From positions 1 to 43,881 of the forward strand of contig JAUNPP010000009.1 in the NCBI GenBank assembly GCA_030536685.1: a DNA stretch of 43,881 nt, written 5' to 3'. The stretch is from Lachnospiraceae bacterium (GTDB lineage Bacteria; Bacillota; Clostridia; Lachnospirales; Lachnospiraceae). Below are positions 18,508-26,903 of this stretch, piece by piece; the stretch's first letter is position 1; every line of letters begins with the position of its first letter. The notes beneath the pieces are model-generated. The model did not search any database. It was not told where the DNA came from and was given only the letters and a program-made list of their open reading frames with translations. The position numbers and the translations under genes were made by a program.

Positions 18508-19290
18508 TTGCAGCTTGAGTTTGATTTACATGTATTTAAAGGCCCGCTGGACCTTTTGATGCATCTGATAGAAAAAAATAAGATTGATATTTACGACATT
18601 CCGATTGCTCTGCTGACAGATCAGTATATGGCCTGTCTGGAAAATATGGAGCCGGATCTGGATTCAAACAGTGAATTTCTGGTTATGGCATCTACCCTGC
18701 TGTATTTAAAGGCAAATTCACTTTTACCTCATGAAGAAGAAGAGGATGAGGTGGAAGATCCCAGAGAAGAGCTGGTAAGAAGACTGCTGGAATATAAGAT
18801 GTTTCAGGAAATTTCCCAGGTGCTTAATGAGCAGGAAATGCAGACCGGGGAGATGGCGTACCGAAAGGAACAGCTTCCTGAGGAGGTAAAGTCCTATAAG
18901 GAACCTGTGGATCTGGATGAATTGCTGGAAGGTGTGGATATGAAGCGCCTGCACCGGGTGTTCCAGATGCTGATGCGGCGCCAGGAGGAAATACGAGACC
19001 CGGTTCGGAGCAATTTCGGCAAGATCCGAAAGGAACCTCTGAAGGTTGGCGATCGTATTGCCTATCTGACAGAACGGCTTAGGAGGGAAGGACACTTCTG
19101 GTTCAGTCAGACGCTTGAGGAAGGCGGCCGCTTTGAAGTGGTCGTAACATTTCTGGCTATGCTTGAACTGATGAAGGCCGGTCAGATCACAATCAGGCAG
19201 GAAGAAGGCTTTGGAGACATTTACATGGAAGCGGCAGCAGACCTTCGTGAGCTTTCGGAGGAAATGCTTGCCGATATAACAGATTACTGA
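18508..19290 (+). CDS. scpA: Segregation and condensation protein ScpA
   Basis: A 260-residue kleisin subunit of the Smc-ScpAB condensin, which organises and segregates the chromosome. The conserved N-terminus 'FKGPLDLLMHLIEKNKIDIYDIPI' binds the Smc neck and the C-terminal winged helix closes the ring. Start: no ATG lies near the family N-terminus; the TTG at 18508 follows a GGTGGTGAAGGA purine stretch and gives a standard length. The longer frame from 18403 would be mostly non-conserved. It precedes scpB by 20 nt. Confidence 0.93.
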   Translation: MQLEFDLHVFKGPLDLLMHLIEKNKIDIYDIPIALLTDQYMACLENMEPDLDSNSEFLVMASTLLYLKANSLLPHEEEEDEVEDPREELVRRLLEYKMFQEISQVLNEQEMQTGEMAYRKEQLPEEVKSYKEPVDLDELLEGVDMKRLHRVFQMLMRRQEEIRDPVRSNFGKIRKEPLKVGDRIAYLTERLRREGHFWFSQTLEEGGRFEVVVTFLAMLELMKAGQITIRQEEGFGDIYMEAAADLRELSEEMLADITDY

Positions 19291-19310
19291 TAAAACCGGA
19301 GGGAATACAT

Positions 19311-20042
19311 TTGGATAAAAAAACAGGATTAACAGGTGCTCTGGAAGCGGTTTTATTTGCGATGGGTGAGCCGGTAAGCCTGAAGATGCTGGCTGCCGCA
19401 CTGAACACTGATGCAGATATGGCGCTGGAGGCGGTGAGAGAGCTGCAGAAGCTTTATGAAGAGGCTGATAGGGGAATACGCCTGCTTGAACTGGAGGACA
19501 GTTATCAGCTTTGTACCAAGCCTGAATACTATGAAAATCTGATAACGATTGCCGCAATGCCCGAAAAGCCGGTCCTTACGGATACCGTGCTGGAAACACT
19601 GGCAATCGTGGCATACAGACAGCCGGTGACAAAGGCTGAGATCAATAAGATTCGTGGCGTATCTTCAGACCATGCGGTGAGCAGACTGGTGGAGTACGGA
19701 TTGATCCAGGAAGCGGGAAGGCTGAATGCTCCCGGCCGCCCCATGCTTTTTGTGACAACAAGAGAGTTTCTGCGCCGGTTTGGCATGGACTCTCTGGAGC
19801 AATTGCCCGAAACGGCTCAGACTGCCGCAGGGCAGGAAAAAGCAAAGCGGGAAGAAGCGGAGAAAACGGAGAATACAGAAAGGGCAGAAGAAACAGAGCA
19901 AACGGAGAATACAGAAAAGGCAGAAGAAACAGAGAAAACGGAGAATACAGAAAAGGCAGAACAAATAGAACAAACAGAAGGATTAGAACAATCAAAACGA
20001 TCAGATGCAGGTACAGATACTGAAGAAGAAAGTGAGGAATAG
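19311..20042 (+). CDS. scpB: Segregation and condensation protein ScpB with Glu/Thr-rich tail
   Basis: A 243-residue protein; the first ~175 residues are the usual two winged-helix domains of ScpB ('LEAVLFAMGEPVSLK', 'LAIVAYRQPVTKAEI..IRGV', 'GRPMLFVTT..FL'). The last ~65 residues are an added low-complexity tail built from a repeated Glu/Lys/Thr/Asn/Ala pattern. ScpB is normally about 190-200 residues. Start is TTG at 19311 with GGAGGG upstream. proC begins one base after its stop, so the two are likely coupled. Confidence 0.93.
   Translation: MDKKTGLTGALEAVLFAMGEPVSLKMLAAALNTDADMALEAVRELQKLYEEADRGIRLLELEDSYQLCTKPEYYENLITIAAMPEKPVLTDTVLETLAIVAYRQPVTKAEINKIRGVSSDHAVSRLVEYGLIQEAGRLNAPGRPMLFVTTREFLRRFGMDSLEQLPETAQTAAGQEKAKREEAEKTENTERAEETEQTENTEKAEETEKTENTEKAEQIEQTEGLEQSKRSDAGTDTEEESEE
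19866..19973 (+). repeat. 36-bp repeat array inside scpB
   Basis: About three imperfect 36-bp units with the shared start ACGGAGAATACAGAAA at 19866, 19902 and 19938 encode the Glu/Thr-rich tail. A repeat length that is a multiple of three keeps the frame during slippage, so copy number may vary between strains. Confidence 0.8.
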
Positions 20043-20043
20043 T

Positions 20044-20841
20044 ATGAAAACAGTAGGATTTATTGGATGCGGCAATATGGGCAGTGCGATTATGGGAGGC
20101 ATTCTGAAAAAGGGTTATACAGATGCCGCTCATGTGATCGCAGCGGATAAAAGTGCAGCTCAGCTGAAAAAAGCAGAGGAAGCATTTGGAATCCGTACAA
20201 CACAGGAGAATCTGGAAGCAGTAAAGGAATCGGATATCATTTTCCTTTCCGTAAAGCCTCAGTTTTATGAGACAGTGATTCAGGAAATCCGTGACTGTGT
20301 AGATGAGAAAAAGCTGGTTATTACGATCGCTCCCGGCTGGAGTCTGGAACGCCTTGCAGCGTCATTCGGCAGGAAAGTGCAGATCGTGCGGACTATGCCC
20401 AATACTCCTGCGCTGGTAGGAGAAGGCAATATCGTAGTAACTCCCGGTACTTTTGTATCAGAAGAAAATCTGGAAGAGGCGCTTTTTATTCTTCGCTGCT
20501 GTGGAAAGGCAACTCTGATTCCTGAAAATCTGATGGACGCAGCGGTTGCTGTCAGCGGAAGCTCACCGGCCTATGTTTTCATGATGATCGAAGCAATGGC
20601 AGATGCAGCGGTAATTGACGGAATGCCCAGAGCACAGGCTTATCAGTTTGCAGCGCAGGCTGTTTACGGCAGCGCTAAAATGGTGCTGGAAACCGGGAAA
20701 CACCCTGGCGAGCTGAAGGATATGGTCTGTTCGCCGGCAGGTACTACGATTGAAGCGGTGCGTGTGCTGGAGGAAAAGGGATTCAGAAGCAGTATTATTG
20801 AAGCAATGCAGAGCTGTACGAGAAAAACGAAGGGGATGTAG
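20044..20841 (+). CDS. proC: Pyrroline-5-carboxylate reductase ProC
   Basis: A 265-residue NAD(P)H-dependent enzyme that makes L-proline from pyrroline-5-carboxylate. The dinucleotide-binding loop 'GFIGCGNMGSAI' (residues 5-16) opens the Rossmann fold. 'VRTMPNTPALVGEG' and the C-terminal 'KDMVCSPAGTTIEAVRVLEEKGFR' are family signatures. Start at 20044, one base beyond the scpB stop, with GTGAGGA upstream. A strong structured element follows its stop directly. Confidence 0.96.
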   Translation: MKTVGFIGCGNMGSAIMGGILKKGYTDAAHVIAADKSAAQLKKAEEAFGIRTTQENLEAVKESDIIFLSVKPQFYETVIQEIRDCVDEKKLVITIAPGWSLERLAASFGRKVQIVRTMPNTPALVGEGNIVVTPGTFVSEENLEEALFILRCCGKATLIPENLMDAAVAVSGSSPAYVFMMIEAMADAAVIDGMPRAQAYQFAAQAVYGSAKMVLETGKHPGELKDMVCSPAGTTIEAVRVLEEKGFRSSIIEAMQSCTRKTKGM

Positions 20842-20847
20842 CAGTTT

Positions 20848-20987
20848 GGCCTGGGACAGGAAATTTGTGTCCAGGGGACGCGCTGGCGTCATATACGAAA
20901 GTCTTCCGGGAACGGGGTCTGAGGACCCGATGTTCCCTGCAGACTTTGTATATGAAGCCAGCGCTGTTTTTTGCCGATTTTCCTGTC
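20848..20987 (+). repeat. Structured two-hairpin element, copy A (after proC)
   Basis: Begins 7 nt after the proC stop. Hairpin 1 pairs 20850-20858 with 20868-20875 (one bulge). Hairpin 2 is long: 20880-20887 pairs with 20957-20964, an inner helix contains the bulged ATACGAA, and the tip is GGAACGGGGTC (20909-20919), a 4-nt loop, then GACCCGATGTTCC (20924-20936). It ends in TGTTTTTT (20965-20972), so it can terminate transcription, and an outer helix joins 20855-20863 with 20979-20987. A second copy with different stems but the same tip and the same TGTCCAGG-GACGC junction lies after rnfB. I do not recognise a named RNA family. Confidence 0.75.
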
Positions 20988-21055
20988 AATGGGGCCCGAA
21001 CTGCATTTTCCAGCGTCCGTTAAACCTGTAGTATCACAAAACTGCAGCGGCGGAA

Positions 21056-21283
21056 TTACAGTATTATCCTGTGAAAGGGACCATAGAGAACGCCGGTACT
21101 TAACGATCGGGCTGTCTGAAAGACAGTTCGAGAGTTTAGTTCCGCTGCGTTCGATCCGAGCGAGAGCGCGTCCCCGAACAGGATATTACTGTAATGGAGC
21201 TTCCACAGCCTTCTCTTATAACAACAGAGTAAACTGCTATAAAAAGCCTGCGCTTACCCTGGTGGGGAGGTGAGTTTGTTTTT
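21056..21283 (+). ncRNA. Candidate structured RNA of unknown family, ending in a terminator
   Basis: Two 17-nt arms (21056-21072 and 21178-21194) pair with one mismatch and enclose a domain with GGGAC/GTCCC (21077-21081 with 21170-21174), and hairpins at 21093-21110, 21112-21126 and 21148-21162. A 3' hairpin (21253-21258 with 21269-21274) is followed by a T-rich tract to 21283. The block is more GC-rich than its AT-rich right flank. It has no convincing open frame. Strand is inferred from the terminator. It matches no riboswitch, tmRNA, RNase P, SRP or tRNA pattern that I know. No clear promoter was found upstream, so it may be read through from proC. Confidence 0.45.
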
Positions 21284-21573
21284 GGGGGGATTTACATAGA
21301 ATGATTGGCGGGGGGACTTTTGGGTTTGTGATAATCATACAAAAAGTGTTCGGGGCTATTGTGCTTGGCGGAGAGATAATTGTATAAAATTTGATACACC
21401 ATTCTTGGTAGTGTTAATTAATTGTCGAAATAATAGGGAAAGTAAAGAGAAAATTGTAGTGATGTTACAAAAAAAACGGTATAACATTGTGAATGTTGTG
21501 ATGTATTGACGTTTTTGGAAAGAGAAAATAAAGGAAAAAGAAAATAATTATAAACAAAGAGTAAAAAAATTTG

Positions 21574-21601
21574 TTGTATAAAATTACATTTATGTTATAA
21601 T
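21574..21601 (+). promoter_or_regulatory. Candidate promoter of the rnf operon
   Basis: A perfect TATAAT (21596-21601) with TGT before it (extended -10) and a weak -35, TTGTAT (21574-21579), 16 nt upstream. The leader to rnfC would be about 150 nt and contains an 8-bp hairpin GCATTTTG/CAAAATGC. The remaining stretch from 21284 to 21573 is AT-rich and shows no gene. Confidence 0.6.
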
Positions 21602-21759
21602 GTTGATATGCGTATAGCATTTTGTGACTAAAAGTGCCAAAATGCACAAAGCCACGGATATTCTTTGAGAGGAATTTGCATTGGGGATATTTGACAAATT
21701 TCCGGAAGCTATGGCAATATGTGTAATTTTCAAAATTATGAAAAGGAGAAGGATGACAG

Positions 21760-23073
21760 ATGAATTTAGCTACATTCAAAGGTGGTACCCATCCTTATGA
21801 TGGAAAAGATCTTTCCAAGGATCGTCCGGTCAAAGTGGTTCTGCCTAAAGGAGAGCTTGTTTATGCGATGTCTCAGCATCTTGGAGCGCCTTCCAAACCG
21901 ATTGTAAATAAGGGCGACCATATTCTGATGGGGCAGCGTATTGCAGAAGCAAGTGCATTTATTTCTGCACATATCTGCAGTTCCGTATCAGGAACTGTAA
22001 AAGCAATTGAACCTCGTTTGTTACCTGGCGGCAATATGTGCCAGTGCATTATTGTGGAAAACGATGGCAAGTACGAAGCGGTAGAGGGCTTTGGTGAAAA
22101 GAGAGATTATACCAAACTGTCCAAAGACGAGATTCGTGCAATGGTAAAGGATGCGGGAATTGTTGGTATGGGTGGTGCTGGTTTCCCTAACCATGTAAAG
22201 ATCACTCCGAAAGATGATAATGCAATTGATTATGTTCTGGTTAATGCAGCAGAATGTGAGCCTTATCTTACCTCCGATTATCGTATGATGCTGGAACAGC
22301 CTGAACGGATCATCGGCGGTTTAAAGATTATGCTTCAGCTGTTTGACAAAGCGCAGGGTGTGATCGGAATTGAAGATAATAAACCGGATTGCATTGAATT
22401 ACTGACAAAGATGACTGCAAATGAGCCCCGCATTTCTGTACAGCCTCTGAAAACCAAATATCCCCAGGGTGCTGAGCGTGCATTGATCAATGCATGTACA
22501 GGACGAAAGGTTCATTCTGCTATTCTGCCTGCAGACATGGGCTGTGTTGTAGATAACGTTGACACTGTAATCTCCATTTACAATGCAGTTGCAGAGAGCA
22601 CTCCGTTAATTCGCCGTATTGTTACAATCACCGGCGACTGCGTAAAAGCACCTCAGAACTTTGAAGTAAAAACAGGTACGAATTATGCAGAACTTGTAGA
22701 AGAAGCCGGCGGCCTCACATGTGAACCGGAAAAAGTTATTTCCGGCGGTCCTATGATGGGTAAAGCGCTGTTTGATATCAATGTGCCGGTAACCAAAACC
22801 TCTTCTGCACTTTTATTTATGTCCCACGATGATGTAGCCGCTATGGAACCGACTGCATGTATCCGCTGCGGACGCTGTGTAGATGCCTGTCCTTCCAACC
22901 TGGTTCCTCAGATCATGATTCAGTATGCGGAACGCAATGATATCGAAGGCTTTAAACGTGTAGGCGGTATGGAATGCTACGAATGCGGCAGCTGTACCTT
23001 TGTATGTCCTGCAAAACGCCGTCTGACTCAGGCATTTGCTCAGGCAAGAGCAGAAGGCAGAAAGAGAAAATAG
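21760..23073 (+). CDS. rnfC: Rnf complex subunit RnfC
   Basis: A 437-residue peripheral subunit of the ion-translocating ferredoxin:NAD+ oxidoreductase, holding the NADH/FMN site and two [4Fe-4S] clusters. The N-terminus 'FKGGTHPYDGKDL' is the RnfC signature; 'GMGGAGFPNHVK' is the nucleotide-binding glycine loop. Ferredoxin-type cysteines lie at 367, 370, 373, 377 and 406, 409, 412, 416. Length is that of clostridial RnfC, without the long C-terminal extension of proteobacterial forms. First gene of rnfCDGEAB; AAGGAGAAGG precedes the ATG. Confidence 0.97.
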   Translation: MNLATFKGGTHPYDGKDLSKDRPVKVVLPKGELVYAMSQHLGAPSKPIVNKGDHILMGQRIAEASAFISAHICSSVSGTVKAIEPRLLPGGNMCQCIIVENDGKYEAVEGFGEKRDYTKLSKDEIRAMVKDAGIVGMGGAGFPNHVKITPKDDNAIDYVLVNAAECEPYLTSDYRMMLEQPERIIGGLKIMLQLFDKAQGVIGIEDNKPDCIELLTKMTANEPRISVQPLKTKYPQGAERALINACTGRKVHSAILPADMGCVVDNVDTVISIYNAVAESTPLIRRIVTITGDCVKAPQNFEVKTGTNYAELVEEAGGLTCEPEKVISGGPMMGKALFDINVPVTKTSSALLFMSHDDVAAMEPTACIRCGRCVDACPSNLVPQIMIQYAERNDIEGFKRVGGMECYECGSCTFVCPAKRRLTQAFAQARAEGRKRK

Positions 23074-23088
23074 AAAGAGGTGTAGAAA

Positions 23089-24057
23089 GTGAACAAAAAG
23101 CTGAATGTATCTGCATCACCCCATGTTCGAAGTAAAGATTCCACTTCTTCTATTATGCGTGATGTAGTAATTGCCATGGTTCCTGCGGCAGTGCTTGGTA
23201 TTTTCAATGCATTTAAAATGGGAACCTCTGTTGGTATTAACGCGATTCTGATTATTGCAGTTTGTATTGCAGTCAGCGTGCTGGCTGAATATGTATATGA
23301 AAAAGGGATGAAAAAGCCCATTACCATCGGAGATTATTCCGCAGCGGTAACTGGTCTGATTCTGGCGCTGAATATGCCTCCCTACATTGCTCCCTGGATT
23401 CCGGCGATCGGCTGTGTATTTGCAATTGTGATTGTAAAACAGCTTTACGGCGGTCTGGGACAGAACTTTATGAACCCCGCTTTGGCCGGCCGTTGTTTCC
23501 TGCTGATCTCTTTTGCAGGTCCTATGACCCAGTTCTTTGCGGACGGTGTTTCAGCAGCAACTCCTCTGGCTGAATTAAAAGCCAACGGCCTTGCTTCCAT
23601 GCTCGGACAGTATTCTCTGACTGATATGGCGACCGGTATGATCCCCGGTACGATTGGTGAAACATCTGCCATTGCTCTGCTGGTCGGCGCTGCGTATATG
23701 CTTTACAAAAAGGTGATTTCCTGGAGAATCCCCGTTACATATATTGCAACAGTTGCAGTGTTTGCTCTGATCTTCGGTGCTGACGGTATGTTTAATTTCC
23801 AGTATATGCTGGCTCACGTTCTGGGCGGCGGTCTGATCTTCGGCGCATTCTTTATGGCAACGGATTATGTAACCAGCCCCATTACTCCGAACGGACAGAT
23901 CGTATTCGGTATCTGTCTTGGTCTGCTGACTGGTATTTTCCGTATTTTCGGCGGCTCCGCAGAAGGCGTATCCTATGCGATCATCTTCTGTAACCTGCTG
24001 GTACCGTTAATTGAAAAATTCACGATGCCGGTTCCGTTTGGAAAGGAGAAAAAGTAG
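23089..24057 (+). CDS. rnfD: Rnf complex subunit RnfD
   Basis: A 322-residue integral membrane subunit with about nine helices, homologous to NqrB. 'SAATPLAELK' (near residue 160) carries the Thr to which FMN is covalently attached in this family. 'GQNFMNPALAGRCFLL' and 'GQIVFGICLGLLTGIFR' are further family motifs. Start is GTG at 23089 with AAAGAGGTG in front, 15 nt after rnfC. Confidence 0.96.
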   Translation: MNKKLNVSASPHVRSKDSTSSIMRDVVIAMVPAAVLGIFNAFKMGTSVGINAILIIAVCIAVSVLAEYVYEKGMKKPITIGDYSAAVTGLILALNMPPYIAPWIPAIGCVFAIVIVKQLYGGLGQNFMNPALAGRCFLLISFAGPMTQFFADGVSAATPLAELKANGLASMLGQYSLTDMATGMIPGTIGETSAIALLVGAAYMLYKKVISWRIPVTYIATVAVFALIFGADGMFNFQYMLAHVLGGGLIFGAFFMATDYVTSPITPNGQIVFGICLGLLTGIFRIFGGSAEGVSYAIIFCNLLVPLIEKFTMPVPFGKEKK

Positions 24058-24058
24058 T

Positions 24059-24631
24059 ATGAAGAAAAATACAATTGTAAAAGATACTTTAATCCTTCTG
24101 GCGATTACATTGATTTCAGGTCTTCTTTTGGGTCTTGTTTACGATATTACAAAAAATCCGATTGCAGAAGCTGCTGAAAAGGCAAAGCAGGAAGCATATG
24201 CAGTTGTTTATCCAGATGCGGAATTTGCTGCAGATGACGCGCTGACCAAAGCGCTGGAAAGCTTTAAAGCGGATGATTCCGATGCCAAGATCACAGAGGT
24301 GATGTCTGCGAATAACGGAGAAGGCTTCGTATTTTCCTGTGAAGCAAAAGGCTACGGCGGAGCAATACAGCTGGCGGTAGGCGTTTCAAAGGACTCTACC
24401 ATCACTGGTCTGTCGGTTCTGAGCATGAGCGAAACTCCCGGTCTTGGTGCGAAGTGTCAGGATGCAGGATTCCAGGGTAATTTCAAGGGAATCCAGTCTG
24501 AAAAGATCAGCACCACAAAAGGAGATCCGGAATTTGATAAGCTCCGTATCAGCGGTGCAACCATTACATCCGGCGCAGTTACGCGCGCGGTCAATGCAAC
24601 ACTGAAGTTCGTTGCTGAGAATGCTAAATAG
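24059..24631 (+). CDS. rnfG: Rnf complex subunit RnfG
   Basis: A 190-residue subunit with one N-terminal membrane helix (about 8-30) and an extracytoplasmic FMN-binding domain. The flavinylation motif appears as 'SGATITSGAVTRAV', the second Thr being the expected FMN attachment site. 'ETPGLGAKC' is also typical. Start at 24059, one base past the rnfD stop, with GGAG upstream; an earlier in-frame start lies inside rnfD. Confidence 0.95.
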   Translation: MKKNTIVKDTLILLAITLISGLLLGLVYDITKNPIAEAAEKAKQEAYAVVYPDAEFAADDALTKALESFKADDSDAKITEVMSANNGEGFVFSCEAKGYGGAIQLAVGVSKDSTITGLSVLSMSETPGLGAKCQDAGFQGNFKGIQSEKISTTKGDPEFDKLRISGATITSGAVTRAVNATLKFVAENAK

Positions 24632-24643
24632 GAGGGGAAATAG

Positions 24644-25441
24644 ATGAATAAGTTTGTAGCTCGTATTTACAACGGTATCATCAAGGAAAACCCGACTTTC
24701 GTTCTGATGCTGGGTATGTGCCCCACGCTGGCGGTTACAACATCAGCCATCAACGGTCTCAGCATGGGTTTATCTACAACCGTTGTTTTGATTTTATCCA
24801 ATATGGTAATTTCTCTGATGAGAAAGATTATACCCGATAAAGTAAGAATTCCTGCTTTTATCGTAATTGTTGCTTCATTTGTAACAATGGTACAGCTGCT
24901 GATCAAAGGCTTTTTGCCTGACCTTGACAAAGCTCTTGGTCTGTATATTCCTCTGATCGTAGTAAACTGTATCATCCTTGGACGTGCGGAATCCTGCGCA
25001 TCCAAATGTGGCGTAGTTGAGTCAGCAGGCGATGGTATTGGTATGGGACTTGGTTTCTCTGTTGCGTTAACCTGTATTGGTGCGGTAAGAGAAATCCTGG
25101 GCGCCGGCGCTGTGTTCGGCTTCCAGTTTATTCCGGAAACATTCCATATCTCCATCTTTGTACTTGCTCCTGGCGCTTTCTTTGTACTTGCCTGTCTGCA
25201 GGCTCTGCAGAATAAATTCAAGGCTCCCAGTGCTACCAATACGGTGGAAGGATCTTCCATTGCCTGCGGCGGCAACTGTGCAGCATGTGCAGGTAAGATC
25301 TGTGCATCCAATCAGAAGAAACTGGATGACATCAAGGCGGAAGCAGAAGCAAAAGCTGCAGCTGAAAAGGCTGCAAAAGCAAAAGCAGCAGCAGAAGCAA
25401 AAGCTGCAAAAGCTGCGGCTGAAGCAAAGAAAAGTGAATAA
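24644..25441 (+). CDS. rnfE: Rnf complex subunit RnfE with cysteine-rich and Ala/Lys-rich C-terminal extension
   Basis: A 265-residue membrane protein; about 195 residues form the six-helix RnfE core. Cys26 ('LGMCPTLAV') and Cys109 ('VNCIILGRAE') correspond to the residues that, with two from RnfA, hold an intramembrane iron-sulfur cluster in Rnf/Nqr. After residue ~195 an extension begins: a Cys cluster C208-x3-C212-x2-C215-x4-C220, then a charged helix of Ala/Lys/Glu repeats to the end. Core RnfE proteins are usually near 200-235 residues. The extension's function is unknown. Confidence 0.95.
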   Translation: MNKFVARIYNGIIKENPTFVLMLGMCPTLAVTTSAINGLSMGLSTTVVLILSNMVISLMRKIIPDKVRIPAFIVIVASFVTMVQLLIKGFLPDLDKALGLYIPLIVVNCIILGRAESCASKCGVVESAGDGIGMGLGFSVALTCIGAVREILGAGAVFGFQFIPETFHISIFVLAPGAFFVLACLQALQNKFKAPSATNTVEGSSIACGGNCAACAGKICASNQKKLDDIKAEAEAKAAAEKAAKAKAAAEAKAAKAAAEAKKSE

Positions 25442-25455
25442 GGAGGGTATTAAGC

Positions 25456-26064
25456 ATGAACGTGTTTGTTCAACTGTTGTTAGTTATAATCAGTACTGCC
25501 CTGGTAAATAACGTTGTCTTAAGTCAGTTCCTGGGCTTATGTCCTTTCCTGGGTGTATCGAAAAAGACAGATATGGCTGCCGGTATGGGCGCTGCCGTTA
25601 TCTTTGTAATTGTAATCGCATCAACTGTAACCAATCTGATCCAGAACCTGATTCTGGTGCCTCAGGGTATTGAATACCTGAACACCATTGTTTTCATTCT
25701 GGTCATTGCAGGTCTGGTACAGTTTGTAGAAATGTTCCTGAAAAAAAGTATGCCGGCTCTGTATGAATCACTGGGCGTTTTCCTCCCTCTGATCACAACG
25801 AACTGTGCGGTACTGGGTGTAGCAATTAATAATACTGCTGATTATCCGATCAGCGAATATTCAATCGGAATGTCACTGCTTTTCAGTATTGTATCCGGTT
25901 TCGGTATCGCTTTCGGATTTACGATTGCAATCGTTCTGCTGGCAAGTATTCGGGAAAAAATCGAATTTAATGATTTTGCACCTTCTTTCAAAGGTTCTCC
26001 CATGGTACTGGTTACAGCAGGTCTGATGGCAATTGCCATGTTTGGCTTCAGTGGTCTGGTATAA
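25456..26064 (+). CDS. rnfA: Rnf complex subunit RnfA
   Basis: A 202-residue membrane protein with six helices, paralogous to RnfE and inverted relative to it in the membrane. Cys29 ('LGLCPFLGVSKK') and Cys117 ('TTNCAVLGVA') are the expected iron-sulfur ligands shared with RnfE Cys26/Cys109. 'NNVVLSQFLG' at the N-terminus is diagnostic. Preceded by an AGGAGG site, 14 nt after rnfE. Confidence 0.97.
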   Translation: MNVFVQLLLVIISTALVNNVVLSQFLGLCPFLGVSKKTDMAAGMGAAVIFVIVIASTVTNLIQNLILVPQGIEYLNTIVFILVIAGLVQFVEMFLKKSMPALYESLGVFLPLITTNCAVLGVAINNTADYPISEYSIGMSLLFSIVSGFGIAFGFTIAIVLLASIREKIEFNDFAPSFKGSPMVLVTAGLMAIAMFGFSGLV

Positions 26065-26079
26065 TAAAGGAGGATTAAA

Positions 26080-26877
26080 ATGAACGGAATAGTATTAGCC
26101 GGTATTATCGTCGGCGTAGTGGGTATTATCGTTGCAGTTCTCCTTGGCATCGCAGCTGAAGCATTTAAGGTGGAAGTAGACGAAAAGGTCATTGCGGTCC
26201 GTGAAGAACTGCCCGGCAATAACTGCGGCGGCTGCGGATACGCAGGCTGCGACGGTCTGGCAGCAGCAATCGTTGCCGGAAACGCAAGAGTGGATCAGTG
26301 TCCCGTAGGCGGCGCTGCAACAGGCGTTAAAATTGCCGGAATCCTGGGTGTGGAAGCAACTATGAGCGAACGCAAGGTTGCCTATGTGAAATGTGCAGGA
26401 ACCTGTGACAAAGCAGGTCAGAAATACAATTATTACGGCGTGGATGACTGTCTGAAAGCAGTGATCGTACCAGGCGGCGGAGCAAAAGTCTGCTCCTACG
26501 GATGTCTTGGTCTTGGAAGCTGCGCAAATGTATGTGAATTTAACGGAATCAGCATCGTAAACGGCGTTGCAAAGATCAATTCAGAAGAATGTAAGGGCTG
26601 CGGCAAATGTTCAGAAATCTGTCCGAAGCACCTGATCGACATGATTCCTTACAGCGCACTGCAGAAATCCGTTATCGTATGTTCTTCACAGGCAAAAGGC
26701 AAGGAAGTAAAGGATGCATGCGATGTAGGATGTATCGGCTGCGGCGTCTGCAAGAAGCAGTGTGAAGCAGGAGCGATTGAAATCGTAAACAATCTGGCTG
26801 TCATTGACTATGATAAGTGCACAGGCTGCGGCAAATGTGCAGATAAATGTCCCAGAAAGATTATTTTGAAGAAATAG
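26080..26877 (+). CDS. rnfB: Rnf complex subunit RnfB
   Basis: A 265-residue iron-sulfur subunit thought to accept electrons from reduced ferredoxin. One N-terminal membrane helix (about 4-26) is followed by a domain with C49, C52, C57 and C74 (four-iron motif) and by several ferredoxin-type Cys motifs: 'CSYGCLGLGSCANVC', 'CKGCGKCSEICP', 'CDVGCIGCGVCKKQC' and 'CTGCGKCADKCP'. Last gene of the operon; a structured element with a U-run follows about 27 nt after the stop. Confidence 0.97.
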   Translation: MNGIVLAGIIVGVVGIIVAVLLGIAAEAFKVEVDEKVIAVREELPGNNCGGCGYAGCDGLAAAIVAGNARVDQCPVGGAATGVKIAGILGVEATMSERKVAYVKCAGTCDKAGQKYNYYGVDDCLKAVIVPGGGAKVCSYGCLGLGSCANVCEFNGISIVNGVAKINSEECKGCGKCSEICPKHLIDMIPYSALQKSVIVCSSQAKGKEVKDACDVGCIGCGVCKKQCEAGAIEIVNNLAVIDYDKCTGCGKCADKCPRKIILKK

Positions 26878-26903
26878 TTTTTTTGAGAAACAGCTTTGGC
26901 TTT

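Noticed and set aside
21149..21157. tRNA T-loop (GTTCGATCC)
   Set aside because: The flanking bases do not form a T-stem and no acceptor, D or anticodon arm can be drawn.
20971..21273. 100-residue plus-strand frame upstream of rnf
   Set aside because: It coincides with the folded RNA candidate, has no ribosome binding site and its composition reflects stem pairing rather than coding.
21413..21428. Rex operator upstream of the rnf promoter (TGTTAA half-site)
   Set aside because: Only one arm fits; the other matches 3 of 6, which is not enough.
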